The position numbers and the translations under genes were made by a program. A stretch of 64,000 nucleotides of DNA from Desulfobacteraceae bacterium (GTDB lineage Bacteria > Desulfobacterota > Desulfobacteria > Desulfobacterales > Desulfobacteraceae): the NCBI GenBank assembly GCA_016744295.1, contig JADGEQ010000037.1, forward strand, positions 1 to 64,000, given 5' to 3'. Each line of letters opens with the position of its first letter. The first letter of the stretch is position 1. Of the stretch, positions 1-8,106 are shown piece after piece. Under the pieces are notes generated by a model. The model saw nothing but the letters and a program-made list of their open reading frames with translations. It ran no database searches and was not told the origin of the DNA.

Positions 1-185
1 GGTTCGGGAAGGTGAAAGTGCGGTCCGGCAGAGTTTTGTTCAACAACAGCGCCAAAGCGAAACTCTAATCCTGTTTGATAGGGCAATACTTTATAAAAAT
101 CAGTGCCAATATATAAGAGAATAATCAGCAATATAGAGCTATTCTCCTGATCAGGAGAAATTGCATTTTCTATTTCTTCAGTCAT
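1..185 (-). CDS. HflK-like SPFH/prohibitin family protein, N-terminus only (runs off the left edge)
   Basis: Read leftwards from an ATG at 185, this frame stays open to the window edge and gives about 61 residues. An acidic start (MTEEIENAISPDQENSS) is followed by one hydrophobic helix (ILLIILLYIGTDFY), then YKVLPYQTGLEFRFGAVVEQ and SAGPHFHLPEP. The pattern 'one N-terminal membrane helix, then a G(V/L)xxRFG turn, then GPxxHxxLP' is that of HflK and other SPFH proteins, which sit in the inner membrane with a periplasmic domain and modulate the FtsH protease. The frame is too short to stand out among longer ones. A GGGGAG lies about 18 bases upstream, far for a ribosome binding site, so the exact start is uncertain. 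HflC cannot be checked because the rest is outside. Confidence 0.7.
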   Translation of the reverse strand, partial: MTEEIENAISPDQENSSILLIILLYIGTDFYKVLPYQTGLEFRFGAVVEQNSAGPHFHLPE

Positions 186-248
186 GAATGTTTGTTTTAT
201 ATACTCCCCATTATCAAACGTGTTTTAACAACTGCCTAAGGCATTTCA

Positions 249-434
249 TCAGTTTAACAGTAGATATAAAGCCAGAATAACCATCAATAGAGCACCAAAT
301 AGTTCTAAAAAAGCCTCACTAATTCACATTTAGTTAAATTGACTAGATATTGATTGTCTCAAACTGGTTTTTGGAAGTGAAACCGCTAGTCCAAATAACG
401 ATATTGTGATACCCATAAGGGCATTGTAAAGGCC
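249..434 (-). other. Possible relic of a small membrane protein
   Basis: Two minus-strand stretches in different frames look like membrane helices. About 330-441 encodes MNVGLYNALMGI then SLFGLAVSL and ends at a TAA at 330. About 249-320 encodes EAFLELFGALLMVILALYLL and ends at a TGA. Together they could be one short membrane protein broken by a frameshift, but no family is recognised. The right end coincides with the start of the RND exporter relic, suggesting a junction near 438. Confidence 0.2.
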
Positions 435-773
435 AACGTTCATAACCAGACCAAGAAAAATTTTGACCTGAGCGATACCGTGGTGGTGGGCATCATCAAT
501 GACACACAACCGGATGGGGTGTTTACCCCCAAGATCCTGGGGCATGTGTATGAACTGACAGAATTTGCCAAAACTCTCCAATGGGAGGATAAGGATAATC
601 CGGACCGGTTTAATGGGGTGATCGAGCCAGATATGATTTCCCCCTGCCGGATTGACCACATCAGCCAGGCAGGACCCGGCACCATCCGGTTTGACCGGCT
701 CATGCCCCTGCCCCCGACCACCCGGAAAGGGGCCCTGGCCGTCCGGGACCGGATTCATATAGTGAACCGCTGA
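432..773 (+). pseudogene. Fragment of an RND/MMPL-type exporter (N-terminal periplasmic part)
   Basis: From about 432 the frame reads ANVHNQTKKNFDLSDTVVVG, IINDTQPDGVFTPKILGHVY, ELTEFAKTLQW, then GVIEPDMISPCRIDHISQAG and PGTIRFDRLMPLPPTTRKGA, ending at TGA 771-773. This order (FDLxDxVVVGIVN, PDGVF, LTxFAKTLxW, GVIEPDMI, GPGTIRFxxLM, RDR) matches the first periplasmic loop of predicted RND-superfamily exporters common in Desulfobacterota. Intact members have some 800-1000 residues with twelve membrane helices; here only about 110 residues remain, with no first helix, no start site and nothing after RDRIHIVNR. I read it as a decay relic left by deletion on both sides. Confidence 0.6.
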
Positions 774-861
774 ATATCAAAGGCGGTATCAGCGGTGCCC
801 GTCTTGAATCCGGCCGGTCCGGCGCTTTTTCTATTCCTGCCAATCACAAGCAGCAAATCCT

Positions 862-990
862 CCACCCAACCTCAGTCAGACGGCATGGCAGGTGGGATAC
901 ATCAATGTCAGCCACTTCAGCGCGGCCTTTAAACAGCGGTTCGGCATCCTGCCCAAACACTATCTAAAAACCCGACTCAAGGATTTGTAG
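862..990 (+). pseudogene. C-terminal scrap of an AraC-family regulator
   Basis: The frame ending at TAG 988-990 encodes ANPPPNLSQTAWQVGYINVS followed by HFSAAFKQRFGILPKHYLKT. This is the second helix-turn-helix of AraC/XylS regulators (IAxxVGYxxxSHFSxxFKxxFGxxPxxYxK), where the recognition helix contacts DNA. The first helix-turn-helix and the effector domain are absent and there is no start codon or ribosome binding site. AraC regulators of this type often accompany siderophore or TonB receptor genes in Desulfobacterota, and a TonB receptor lies 5 kb to the right. Confidence 0.6.
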
Positions 991-1065
991 TGAACCTTTA
1001 ACCGGTTGTCGACGGCAACCATCTCCTTCCTGTCTGTGAAGTCCGAAATCAGATTTTGTCAGCAC

Positions 1066-1094
1066 AAAAGCCCCTGGATTTATAGACAGGGGAT
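1066..1094 (-). terminator. Rho-independent terminator of the ABC exporter pair
   Basis: CCCCTG at 1071-1076 pairs with CAGGGG at 1087-1092 around a 10-base loop. On the minus strand the stem is followed by CTTTT. It starts two bases past the stop codon of the permease gene. Confidence 0.6.
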
Positions 1095-1832
1095 TTAGGC
1101 AATCCATTTTTTCTTTATATTATAAAGACTCAGGATAAACAGGCCCAGGCAGAATATAACCAACATCGCCAGGTCAAAGGAAAAGGCCATGATGTGGTGG
1201 CCATGAACCGCTCCGTGGAGAAGATCCGTGCCATAGGTTATGGGAAAGGCAAAGGCCAGTGGCTTGAGCGGCAGGGGTAGGTTTGCAATGGGGAAAAAAA
1301 GACCGCAGAGAAACATCATGGGAAAACGGAAAAAATTGGAAAAGGTTTGGGCTTCAAAGACTTCGCTTACGGCGACGGCAATAAAGAGCCCCAGAAAAGT
1401 GGAAGAAACCGCTATCAAAAATACTGCGGGAATGAATATGCCCCAGGTCACCTGGGAAAGGTCCGTAAGGATGGCGGCTAGAACAACGGGAACAAGGGCA
1501 TTGACCGAGCCCATAAAAATGGCCCCGGAAGTTTTGGCCAACATCAGGGCGCTCAGAGGAATGGGGGCCAGCAAAAGCCGTTCAAAGGAACGATTTTTTT
1601 TTTCAAAGGTCACGGTGACGGCAAGCATTGAGGTGGTGCCGAAAAGGATAGAAACCGCCACAAGCCCGGGCAGCAGGTGGGGAATATCGCCAAGGCCGCT
1701 TCCAGATTTGATGAAAAACATCCCGGTCCAGGCCAGTGGAAAAATTAGTCCCCAGCTGATATTGGGCGGTTTGAGATAATAGGTTTTCATATCCTTGACC
1801 AATATATTCCAGAAAGCAATCCAGGTTTTCAT
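1095..1832 (-). CDS. ABC-2 type transporter permease
   Basis: A 245-residue integral membrane protein with about six hydrophobic segments and the ABC-2 layout: SWGLIFPLAWTGMFFI near residue 27, then helices in LLPGLVAVSILFGTTSMLAV, AIFMGSVNALVPVVLAAILT, and near the end FPMMFLCGLFFPIANLP, the usual extracellular re-entrant region. The Arg in KKNRSFERLLLAPI belongs to the conserved cytoplasmic coupling helix. Members export drugs, lipids or polysaccharide, or take part in heme and copper export; the substrate here cannot be told. The ATG overlaps the stop of the ATPase gene by four bases (ATGA), indicating translational coupling. The two proteins should form a heterotetramer in the inner membrane. 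Confidence 0.88.
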   Translation of the reverse strand: MKTWIAFWNILVKDMKTYYLKPPNISWGLIFPLAWTGMFFIKSGSGLGDIPHLLPGLVAVSILFGTTSMLAVTVTFEKKNRSFERLLLAPIPLSALMLAKTSGAIFMGSVNALVPVVLAAILTDLSQVTWGIFIPAVFLIAVSSTFLGLFIAVAVSEVFEAQTFSNFFRFPMMFLCGLFFPIANLPLPLKPLAFAFPITYGTDLLHGAVHGHHIMAFSFDLAMLVIFCLGLFILSLYNIKKKWIA

Positions 1833-2809
1833 TGCTGCTTCCCTCCTTTTCCTTTTTCTTTTTTCATGGTGTCTGCCTCAATTCCGGTGAGGTTCACAAA
1901 CACATCTTCCAGTGACGGTCTGATTCTCCGGGCTTCCCGGACCAGGATGCCGTGATCTTCCAAAAAACGGATCAAAGGGGCCAGGTTTACCGGATCACGG
2001 GATTCCAGCCGAATCGATCCTTTACCGGAAACAAAAAATTTAAACTCGGGGAAAGCGGCTGAAAGGTTGTCTTCAATGGCATCAGCCAGGCCTTCACAGG
2101 ACAGTTCAAGAATTTTTTTATCCTGTACCGGTTCAAGCAGTTGCTGAACCGTCTCAATTTTTACAATTTTTCCTGAAACAATAAATGCGATCCGGTCGCA
2201 GAGGCGTTCTGCCTCTTCAATATAGTGGGTGGTCAGGAATATGGTGGTTCCGGACCCATGAAGACGGGATATGATTTCCCTTAGCTGCCGGGCGCCAGCC
2301 ACATCAATCCCGGTGGTGGGTTCATCCAGAAAAAGGATGTCAGGGGTATGGATTATGCCCGCAGCAATGGTGAGTTTGCGTTTCATCCCCTTGGAATACC
2401 CGCCAAATTTTCGTTTGCCGGCCTGGGCCAGGCCGAATTCCTCCAGCAGTTTTTTGGCCCGTTCCTGCCGTTCATCTTTTTTTAGTCCGTAAAGAGCCGC
2501 GCAGAAACATAAATTTTCAAATCCGGTCATCTCGGGGTAAAGATTGCTCTCATCGGGTACCACACCGATAAGATGCTGGGCAGCCCCGGCTCCCCGGGTG
2601 CAATTGATGCCGCCGATGATAATATTGCCCTCATCCGGGCGGGCCAGCCCGGTAAGCATATTAATGACAGTGGTTTTTCCAGCCCCGTTTGGCCCTAAAA
2701 ATCCGAAAAACTCCCCTTTAAACACCTCAAAATCAACCCCGGCAACTGCCCGAACCCCGTCAAAGCCCTTGACCAGCCCGGAAGCCTTTATTGCAGTCTC
2801 TTTTTTCAC
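1829..2809 (-). CDS. ABC transporter ATP-binding protein, partner of the ABC-2 permease
   Basis: ATPase of about 326 residues. Walker A is GPNGAGKTT, the signature loop is GGYSKGMKRKL, Walker B is ILFLDEPT and the switch histidine lies in LTTHY. The roughly 100 residues after the ATPase core, including the RRIRPSLEDVFVNLTG motif, are typical of DrrA/CcmA/NatA-like exporters. An AGGAGG abuts the first ATG at 2815 with no spacing, whereas it lies six bases before the GTG at 2809, so GTG (MKKETAIKASG) is the better start. It is translated first in a two-gene operon with the overlapping permease. A basic tail rich in Lys and Gly closes the protein. Confidence 0.9.
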   Translation of the reverse strand: MKKETAIKASGLVKGFDGVRAVAGVDFEVFKGEFFGFLGPNGAGKTTVINMLTGLARPDEGNIIIGGINCTRGAGAAQHLIGVVPDESNLYPEMTGFENLCFCAALYGLKKDERQERAKKLLEEFGLAQAGKRKFGGYSKGMKRKLTIAAGIIHTPDILFLDEPTTGIDVAGARQLREIISRLHGSGTTIFLTTHYIEEAERLCDRIAFIVSGKIVKIETVQQLLEPVQDKKILELSCEGLADAIEDNLSAAFPEFKFFVSGKGSIRLESRDPVNLAPLIRFLEDHGILVREARRIRPSLEDVFVNLTGIEADTMKKEKGKGGKQQ

Positions 2810-2900
2810 AAACATCCTCCTGAAACCCGGCTCACCCCTGACAATAAAACAAAAAACATAATCGTTATTGAAAGCCGAGGCAACCTTTTATTTATTTATA

Positions 2901-2928
2901 TTTCCGCCCGGAGATGCCCGGGCGGAAA
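2901..2928. other. Perfect GC-rich hairpin between two minus-strand genes
   Basis: TTCCGCCCGG at 2902-2911 pairs exactly with CCGGGCGGAA at 2918-2927 over a six-base loop. There is no T-run on either side, so it is at best an atypical terminator for the fusion gene ending at 2940; it could also be an RNA-stability stem. Confidence 0.4.
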
Positions 2929-2939
2929 ACAGCATGATA

Positions 2940-4442
2940 TCAGCGGACCAGAAAATCAGCCCATTGTTTTAAAATACCGGGGTATTCCATGACAGAGGCA
3001 TCCACGTATCCGGGCAGGCTGAACAAGGCATGGGCCTTGAGAGCCGGCACATCCGCCAGGGCAGGGGTTGCTTTTATCGCCTGATAAATGGCCTTTTGAA
3101 CGGCTGGGGCATTTCCGGTCATGATGATGGCATCCGGGGCTGCTGCAATCAATCCCTTGAGTTTGCGCACCTGGATATGCCCCTTTGACGGTTTTTTACC
3201 CTTGGGTACCGCCAGGTGACCTAGGTTTTTGATGCCCAGGGGCGCGAGCAGAAAACGATCGGCATATCCGCCGGGGGTCTCGATGCGAAGAAAGGTTTTT
3301 CCGCTTCCGGCCTGGTAGGTTCCCCGGATGATGACCACCCTTTTGACAAAGGATTTGCCTTTAATAAATGTTTTGGTTTTGGCCATGGCCTGTTGATAGA
3401 GAGCCAGGGCTTCACCCGCCTTATCCTGCTGTCCCAAAAGCTTGGCGGTCTGGTTAAGGGCATGTTCCAGCCCCTGGGTAAAATCCACGTAACTTACCGC
3501 ATACCCTTTGGCACGGGCCAGGTCCCCAATTTTTTCAAGATCCAGTTCGGGTAGGTATTCACAGAATTGGGTGCTTTTTTCAATAAGGACCTGCCGGATG
3601 CCGTGCTTTTCTGCGTACTTGAAAAGTGGGGCCCCTTTCTTTTTAAGCAGGCATCCGGGGCAACCGATAACCTGTACCGAAGATTTGAGGGTATCGCACA
3701 GGGGCCACAAGGAGCAGCGGACCGACATGGCTGCCGGCACCACTCCGAGGCTGTGGGCAGTATCCACAAGACGGTCCCCCACCATTATTACGGGCAGTTT
3801 TTCTGACATTACGGCAGGGGAGGCTTCGGCAGGGGAGAGGGGGAGGGTCAGGCCCAGTAAAAGGATACCTGCTGTGGTGGCTTTGGCCAGGCTGGCTCCG
3901 GCATTGGTAAGGTGTGTTCTGGCCTGTTGTTTGGATTGGGGAGCAAACAGGGTACGGATCATGTTATAGGCAAAGAGAAAAACGGAAAGGGCGATCAATG
4001 TGCCGCCGGCAGATACCAGGTTTTTGACCGGACCCACCAGTTGGGCAAATTCCGGGGACCCTTCGACAAAACCGGCTGAAAGCCCTATAAAGCCGATCAT
4101 ATGAAAACCTGTGACCATCATGAGCAGCCCAAAGGTGTGGCATCCCCAGTTGAGATAGGCAACCCAGGAGGAGTATCGTTCCCGGCCACTGATTTTAGGT
4201 GCTGTAAAATAAAGCAGGCCCATGAGCACTGATCCCACCCATCCGATGAGGTTGACATGGGTGTGGATTTTGGCCACAAAAGTTCCGAAAAATTCTTTAA
4301 CAAATTCCGGAGGAATATGAAAAAGGGTACTATAAAAAGATTTAAACTGCATTTTTGTGGGGAACATAAGCCCCTCAATGCAGCCGAGGACCAGGAAAAA
4401 CAATCCTGTGGCGATAAAAAGTTTAGCAATTTTCTGTGACAT
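2940..4442 (-). CDS. Fusion: short heme-copper-oxidase-subunit-I-like membrane domain plus periplasmic TroA/BtuF-like binding domain
   Basis: Start ATG at 4442 (MSQKIAKLF) with AAGGAA nine bases upstream; about 500 residues. Residues 1-170 hold four membrane helices resembling a shortened cytochrome oxidase/NO reductase subunit I, including IHTHVNLIGWVGS and WGCHTFGLLM with possible heme-ligand histidines. A fifth hydrophobic segment (TTAGILLLGLTLPLSPAEA) looks like a signal peptide carried over from a separate gene. Residues 210-500 resemble a helical-backbone metal or cobalamin binding protein: VGDRLVDTAHSLGVVPAAM early, PDAIIMTGNAP and ALFSLPGYVDASVMEYPGIL late. A Cys cluster (RCSLWPLC then GCPGCLLKK) sits early in that domain. 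A role in sensing or capturing a metal or tetrapyrrole is inference, supported by the TonB receptor upstream. No partner ATPase or permease of an importer is nearby. Confidence 0.6.
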   Translation of the reverse strand: MSQKIAKLFIATGLFFLVLGCIEGLMFPTKMQFKSFYSTLFHIPPEFVKEFFGTFVAKIHTHVNLIGWVGSVLMGLLYFTAPKISGRERYSSWVAYLNWGCHTFGLLMMVTGFHMIGFIGLSAGFVEGSPEFAQLVGPVKNLVSAGGTLIALSVFLFAYNMIRTLFAPQSKQQARTHLTNAGASLAKATTAGILLLGLTLPLSPAEASPAVMSEKLPVIMVGDRLVDTAHSLGVVPAAMSVRCSLWPLCDTLKSSVQVIGCPGCLLKKKGAPLFKYAEKHGIRQVLIEKSTQFCEYLPELDLEKIGDLARAKGYAVSYVDFTQGLEHALNQTAKLLGQQDKAGEALALYQQAMAKTKTFIKGKSFVKRVVIIRGTYQAGSGKTFLRIETPGGYADRFLLAPLGIKNLGHLAVPKGKKPSKGHIQVRKLKGLIAAAPDAIIMTGNAPAVQKAIYQAIKATPALADVPALKAHALFSLPGYVDASVMEYPGILKQWADFLVR

Positions 4443-4467
4443 GAATTTTTCCTTTTGTTTTAATGGG

Positions 4468-5835
4468 TTATGAAGAACGTAAAGGAGAAAGGGCAGGGCC
4501 TTTCCCCGACCGACTAAGCGTTGCCCGTCTTTTTTTAAACCAGAGATAAAAAGGCAGGCCAAGGGCAATGGTAACAAGCCCCCAGGCTGCTGAAACCGGA
4601 CGGTCTGTAATGGAGAACAGAATGATCCAAATATTTCCGGCCACAAATAAAAGCGGGGTAAATGGATACCCGGGGGTTTGGTATACCTTGGAGAAACCTG
4701 TTTTACCGGCGATTTCCTTTGAACAATACCGCAGCCGCATCATGCCCAGAACGGTTAGGCTGGATACCAGGGACAGGGTGAATCCGATGTAGATCAGCAG
4801 GTGCTCAAAGGAGGCCGTCATCACCATGGCAACGGCCAGGCCGGCCTGGAGGAAAATGGCAGCCCCCGGGGTGCACCGTTTCCTTGAGACCCGGGAGAAC
4901 ATGGAAAAGAACAGGCCGTCCTTTGCCATGGCATAATAGACCCGGGGTCCGGTGACGATCATGGCGCTCAGGGCAGAAGCAAGCCCCAGGCCGATGGCCC
5001 CGCTGAAAATTTGTCCTGCAAATGGCCCGAACAGGGCACAGGCAGCCTTTGCCCCCACATCCGGAGCCCCGGCCATATTGTCCGGGGCCAGGGCAAATAC
5101 GTAGAGGGTGTTGAGCAGGAGGTAGAGGCAGATGACCACAAGGGTTCCCAAAATTAGCGCAAGGGGAATGTTTCTTTTCGGGGACTGAATTTCTCCGCCC
5201 AGATATGCAGCAGCATTCCACCCGGTATAGGAAAAACTCACAAATACCAGGGCCACTGCAAACCGACTGTCCAGAACATCCAGAGGTCGCGGTTCCATGG
5301 ACAATAGCGGGCCTGAGAAATGTTCCCATGATCCCTGTCCCCACACAAACCCCGCCCCTGCAAAACAGAGGATAAACCCAAGTTTAAACAGGGTTAGCAG
5401 GTTCTGGAGCCCCTTGCCCAGCCGAACACTCCGGTGGTGGGCAAGGGAAATCAAAACAATAACGCCGCAGGCCACCACTGTTTTTATGGAAATGTCCATA
5501 AAGGGCAGTGACACTGCACCCGGGGCAGAAAGTGCCGGGGGAAACAATTGAAAGAGATATTCGGAAAGGGCAATGGCTGCCGCAGCAATAGGGGCGGAAA
5601 ACCCTACCAGCAGAGAGACCCAGCCGGACATAAAGGCCGGCAACTCCCCGAAGCTTTCTTTCAAAAATACATATTCCCCTCCGGCTCTGGGAAAGCTTGC
5701 CCCCAGCTCGGCATAGCACAATGCTCCGGACAGGGCAAACAGGCCGCCCACCAACCAGCAGAGCATCATGGTCAAGGGGTCCATAAGTTCCTGGATGATG
5801 AATCCTGTGGTGGTGAAGATTCCGGGTCCCCGCAT
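4468..5835 (-). CDS. APC-family amino acid permease lacking its first membrane half-helix
   Basis: About 455 residues with some 11 hydrophobic segments, of the amino acid-polyamine-organocation superfamily. GIFTTTGFI near the start matches the conserved GxGIF loop of helix 1; TMMLCWLVGGLFALSGALCY and YAELGASFPRAGGEYVFLKE match helix 2 and the loop after it. Intact relatives carry about 20 more residues before GIF (a charged start and the first half of helix 1). Here the frame begins at MRGPGIF with no ribosome binding site, and upstream codons in this frame are not membrane-like. The other frame upstream belongs to a different protein start. The gene therefore looks N-terminally truncated by a deletion near 5835 and is probably not functional. 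It ends 25 bases before the fusion gene. Confidence 0.7.
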   Translation of the reverse strand: MRGPGIFTTTGFIIQELMDPLTMMLCWLVGGLFALSGALCYAELGASFPRAGGEYVFLKESFGELPAFMSGWVSLLVGFSAPIAAAAIALSEYLFQLFPPALSAPGAVSLPFMDISIKTVVACGVIVLISLAHHRSVRLGKGLQNLLTLFKLGFILCFAGAGFVWGQGSWEHFSGPLLSMEPRPLDVLDSRFAVALVFVSFSYTGWNAAAYLGGEIQSPKRNIPLALILGTLVVICLYLLLNTLYVFALAPDNMAGAPDVGAKAACALFGPFAGQIFSGAIGLGLASALSAMIVTGPRVYYAMAKDGLFFSMFSRVSRKRCTPGAAIFLQAGLAVAMVMTASFEHLLIYIGFTLSLVSSLTVLGMMRLRYCSKEIAGKTGFSKVYQTPGYPFTPLLFVAGNIWIILFSITDRPVSAAWGLVTIALGLPFYLWFKKRRATLSRSGKGPALSPLRSS

Positions 5836-5963
5836 CCGACACTGACCAGGAAGAACCGGGCAGGGTCTGGGGCTGCACCGGAGGAACCGGGCAGGAACAA
5901 GTAGACAACAATAAAGATTAAGGCCCCCAGGGCCAGGGTGCGGTGCTGTTTGAATGAAATCAT
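5772..5963 (-). pseudogene. Signal peptide plus first residues of a tetrapyrrole-methylase-like protein, cut off by a junction
   Basis: ATG at 5963 has AAAGGAA upstream. The product opens MISFKQHRTLALGALIFIVV, a good signal peptide or membrane anchor, then PDPARFFLVSVGCGDPE. The last part matches the first strand and loop of tetrapyrrole (SAM-dependent) methylases, F(Y/F)LVGVGxGDPxxxT, the glycine-rich start of the family. Immediately after GDPE the reading continues as antiphase permease sequence and stops at 5772. I read this as the surviving start of an exported or membrane-anchored methylase joined to a permease cut at its GxGIF motif. The identification rests on about 17 residues. Confidence 0.45.
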
Positions 5964-6041
5964 GATTTTTCCTTTGAGATTCTGTGAAGAGGTTGAGATG
6001 CAGTCCGGGGCGGATCCTTGTCCCCCGGGCACCCGGTTAAA

Positions 6042-7952
6042 TTAATATGAAAAGTTCAGTCCGGCATAAAAAAACATTGGCTCCAGGCCATCATCCACAT
6101 AGGCATTGGCGATATTGTTCACCCCGGTGTAGAATTCCATCTGTCGGGTGAGTTTTTTGGAAATTTTAAAATCAGCCCGGGTAACGGCCGCTTCATCTCC
6201 GGCGTCAAACTCGCGTTCTCCGATATGGGTGAGCCTGAGGCTGGTCCGGATACCCAGGTCCGGGTTGACGTAGCCCAGCTTGACAAAACCGCTGATGTCC
6301 GGGCGGTTTTCAAGGGATTCTCCGGTGTCCTTGTTTTCAGCATCCAGAAAGGTCAGATTGCCGGAGATATCAAAGCCCAGGGGAAGATCAATCCCGGCCT
6401 CCATCTCTACTCCGCGCATCCGTGCCTTTGAGATGTTTTTGTAAATGTAATAGTCTTTTTTGCTTTTACCCGAGCCTGTGGTGTAATCGAACACCGGCTC
6501 GATCAGGTCGCTGATATCATTTTGGAATCCGGTGATCCGGCCGTAAAATTTTTGGATCTCTCCTTCCAGGGAAAGTTCAAAACTGGTGGATTCTTCCGGA
6601 TCCAGGTCTGAATTGGGCTGGTAAATTTCTTTGCCCCGTTTCATGTACATGGGAATATGCAATTCGTTGATGTCCGGGGCTCTGAATCCTTTTCCCGCAG
6701 ACGTCTTGATCCTGAAATTTTCCATCAGAGCAAAGGTGGCCGATGCCCTGGGGGAAAAATGGGAATTGAAATCCGAGTGTTCGTCCACTCTGCCGCCCAA
6801 AAGCAGGTAAAAGCGGTCCGTGATCTGGTATTCGTCCTGAATCAGAAAGCTCAGGTTGGTGATGTCATGGGCCAGTCCGGAATCATCCGTCCGCTTTTCC
6901 TCCCGGCCCTCGGCGCCGATGGTAACCATGTGCCGATCAAAGAAAAGGGAGGTGAACCTGCCTTCCAGCTGGTCCAGTTGTCGTTTGGAATGGTTTTCAT
7001 CCACGATGGCGCCGGGGGTCATGGAAGTGGGAGGATCTATTTCTATGGCAGCTTCATGGGTGGAATGATTTGCCCTGAGCATAAGATTGGATACCGGGCT
7101 GAGTTTACCGTTGTATTCCAGGAACAGGTTGAGGCGGTCGTCATCAGCATCCCGCTCCCGGTCCATGTTCTGGAGATCCCGCAGGCCCTGGGCGGTTTTT
7201 TCCATGTATTCAAAACCGGTGAGCAAGTGGTGGAATTTGGAAATATCATAGGAGACACGGCCCGCAACAGACCCAAGGCGACTGTCGTCCCCGTCGTCCG
7301 GGGCCGCGTTGTCCCGGTCATACCCATCCTTGTGCCTGAAGCTGCCCGACAAGAGAACGCCCAGATCCCCGAAACCGCCACCGACCAGGGCCTGGCCGAC
7401 ACCTATCTGTCCCTCGGCATAGGTGGACTGCCCCAGTTGCCCGGTGGCCTCCAGGGTAAATTTATCCGGGGTTTTTCGGGTAATCACGTTGATTACCCCG
7501 CCCATGGCATCACTGCCGTAGAGGGCCGAGGCCGGCCCCCGGACCACTTCGATGTGATCAATCATGTCCACCGGGATTTGTTCCATGCCCGTATAGGATT
7601 TGAAGCCCGAGGCAATCCGCCGCCCGTCAATAAGAATCAGGGTGTGTTTGGCCCCGGTTCCTCGAATGCTCGGACGCTTGTTTCTGCCGGTTTCCATTGT
7701 CACCACAAGGCCGGCGGCATTTTCTACGGCTTCGGCCAGGGTTTGGGCATTCATGTCCCCAATTTTCTGTCTGGTGATAACCTCAACAGATCCCGGGGCC
7801 TCTTTGATACTTTTTTTTGTCATGGTGGTGGTTACCACCAGGGGCTGGACTGACAGTTCATCGTTGCCCAGTTCACCGGCCCAGGCACCCGGGGATACGA
7901 ATAGAGTGATTGCCATGCCGACTGCTGCCATCCCCTTTGTTTTGAATTCCAT
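6042..7952 (-). CDS. TonB-dependent outer-membrane receptor
   Basis: Start ATG 7952 (MEFKTKGMAAVG) with AGGAG about ten bases upstream; about 636 residues. A signal peptide ends near SPGAWAGE. A TonB box-like stretch (LVVTTTM) is followed by the plug domain: ITRQKIGDMNAQTLAEAVEN, RPSIRGTGAKHTLILIDGRR, IEVVRGPASALYGSDAMGGV and INVITRK. The rest is a beta-barrel with alternating aromatic strands and ends in a terminal aromatic (LNFSY), as outer-membrane barrels do. The size and plug resemble siderophore, heme and cobalamin receptors of the FepA/BtuB/CirA kind. It lies just downstream of an ECF sigma factor gene, the arrangement of FecI-type iron regulation, but no FecR anti-sigma gene is present. 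The ligand is unknown. Confidence 0.92.
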   Translation of the reverse strand: MEFKTKGMAAVGMAITLFVSPGAWAGELGNDELSVQPLVVTTTMTKKSIKEAPGSVEVITRQKIGDMNAQTLAEAVENAAGLVVTMETGRNKRPSIRGTGAKHTLILIDGRRIASGFKSYTGMEQIPVDMIDHIEVVRGPASALYGSDAMGGVINVITRKTPDKFTLEATGQLGQSTYAEGQIGVGQALVGGGFGDLGVLLSGSFRHKDGYDRDNAAPDDGDDSRLGSVAGRVSYDISKFHHLLTGFEYMEKTAQGLRDLQNMDRERDADDDRLNLFLEYNGKLSPVSNLMLRANHSTHEAAIEIDPPTSMTPGAIVDENHSKRQLDQLEGRFTSLFFDRHMVTIGAEGREEKRTDDSGLAHDITNLSFLIQDEYQITDRFYLLLGGRVDEHSDFNSHFSPRASATFALMENFRIKTSAGKGFRAPDINELHIPMYMKRGKEIYQPNSDLDPEESTSFELSLEGEIQKFYGRITGFQNDISDLIEPVFDYTTGSGKSKKDYYIYKNISKARMRGVEMEAGIDLPLGFDISGNLTFLDAENKDTGESLENRPDISGFVKLGYVNPDLGIRTSLRLTHIGEREFDAGDEAAVTRADFKISKKLTRQMEFYTGVNNIANAYVDDGLEPMFFYAGLNFSY

Positions 7953-8106
7953 TTTTTTGTCTCCTTTCTCTATTAATCTTATGCTTTGCTTAATATCATT
8001 AGGTCTGTTGTATTTATTAGGAGTGTCTAACTTTATATTGAAAAAATATTCCCTCAATAATAACTCAGGGGAGAATCTGACATGATAACCCGGAATCGCT
8101 TACGGA

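Noticed and set aside
2..124. Plus-strand frame of about 40 codons from the left edge
   Set aside because: The minus-strand HflK-like start over the same bases has clear family features; this frame has none.
330..758. Minus-strand frame of 142 codons at the left
   Set aside because: Most of it is antisense to the RND relic, which has good family similarity; only its last 38 codons look protein-like and are listed as a possible relic.
6657..7853. Plus-strand open frame of 398 codons
   Set aside because: It lies wholly antisense to the TonB receptor; the minus frame has plug-domain motifs and a signal peptide, while this one has no family features.
7953..8106. Riboswitch (cobalamin type) before the TonB receptor
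   Set aside because: The space between the sigma and receptor genes is only about 150 bases and no B12-box-like or other aptamer core was seen.
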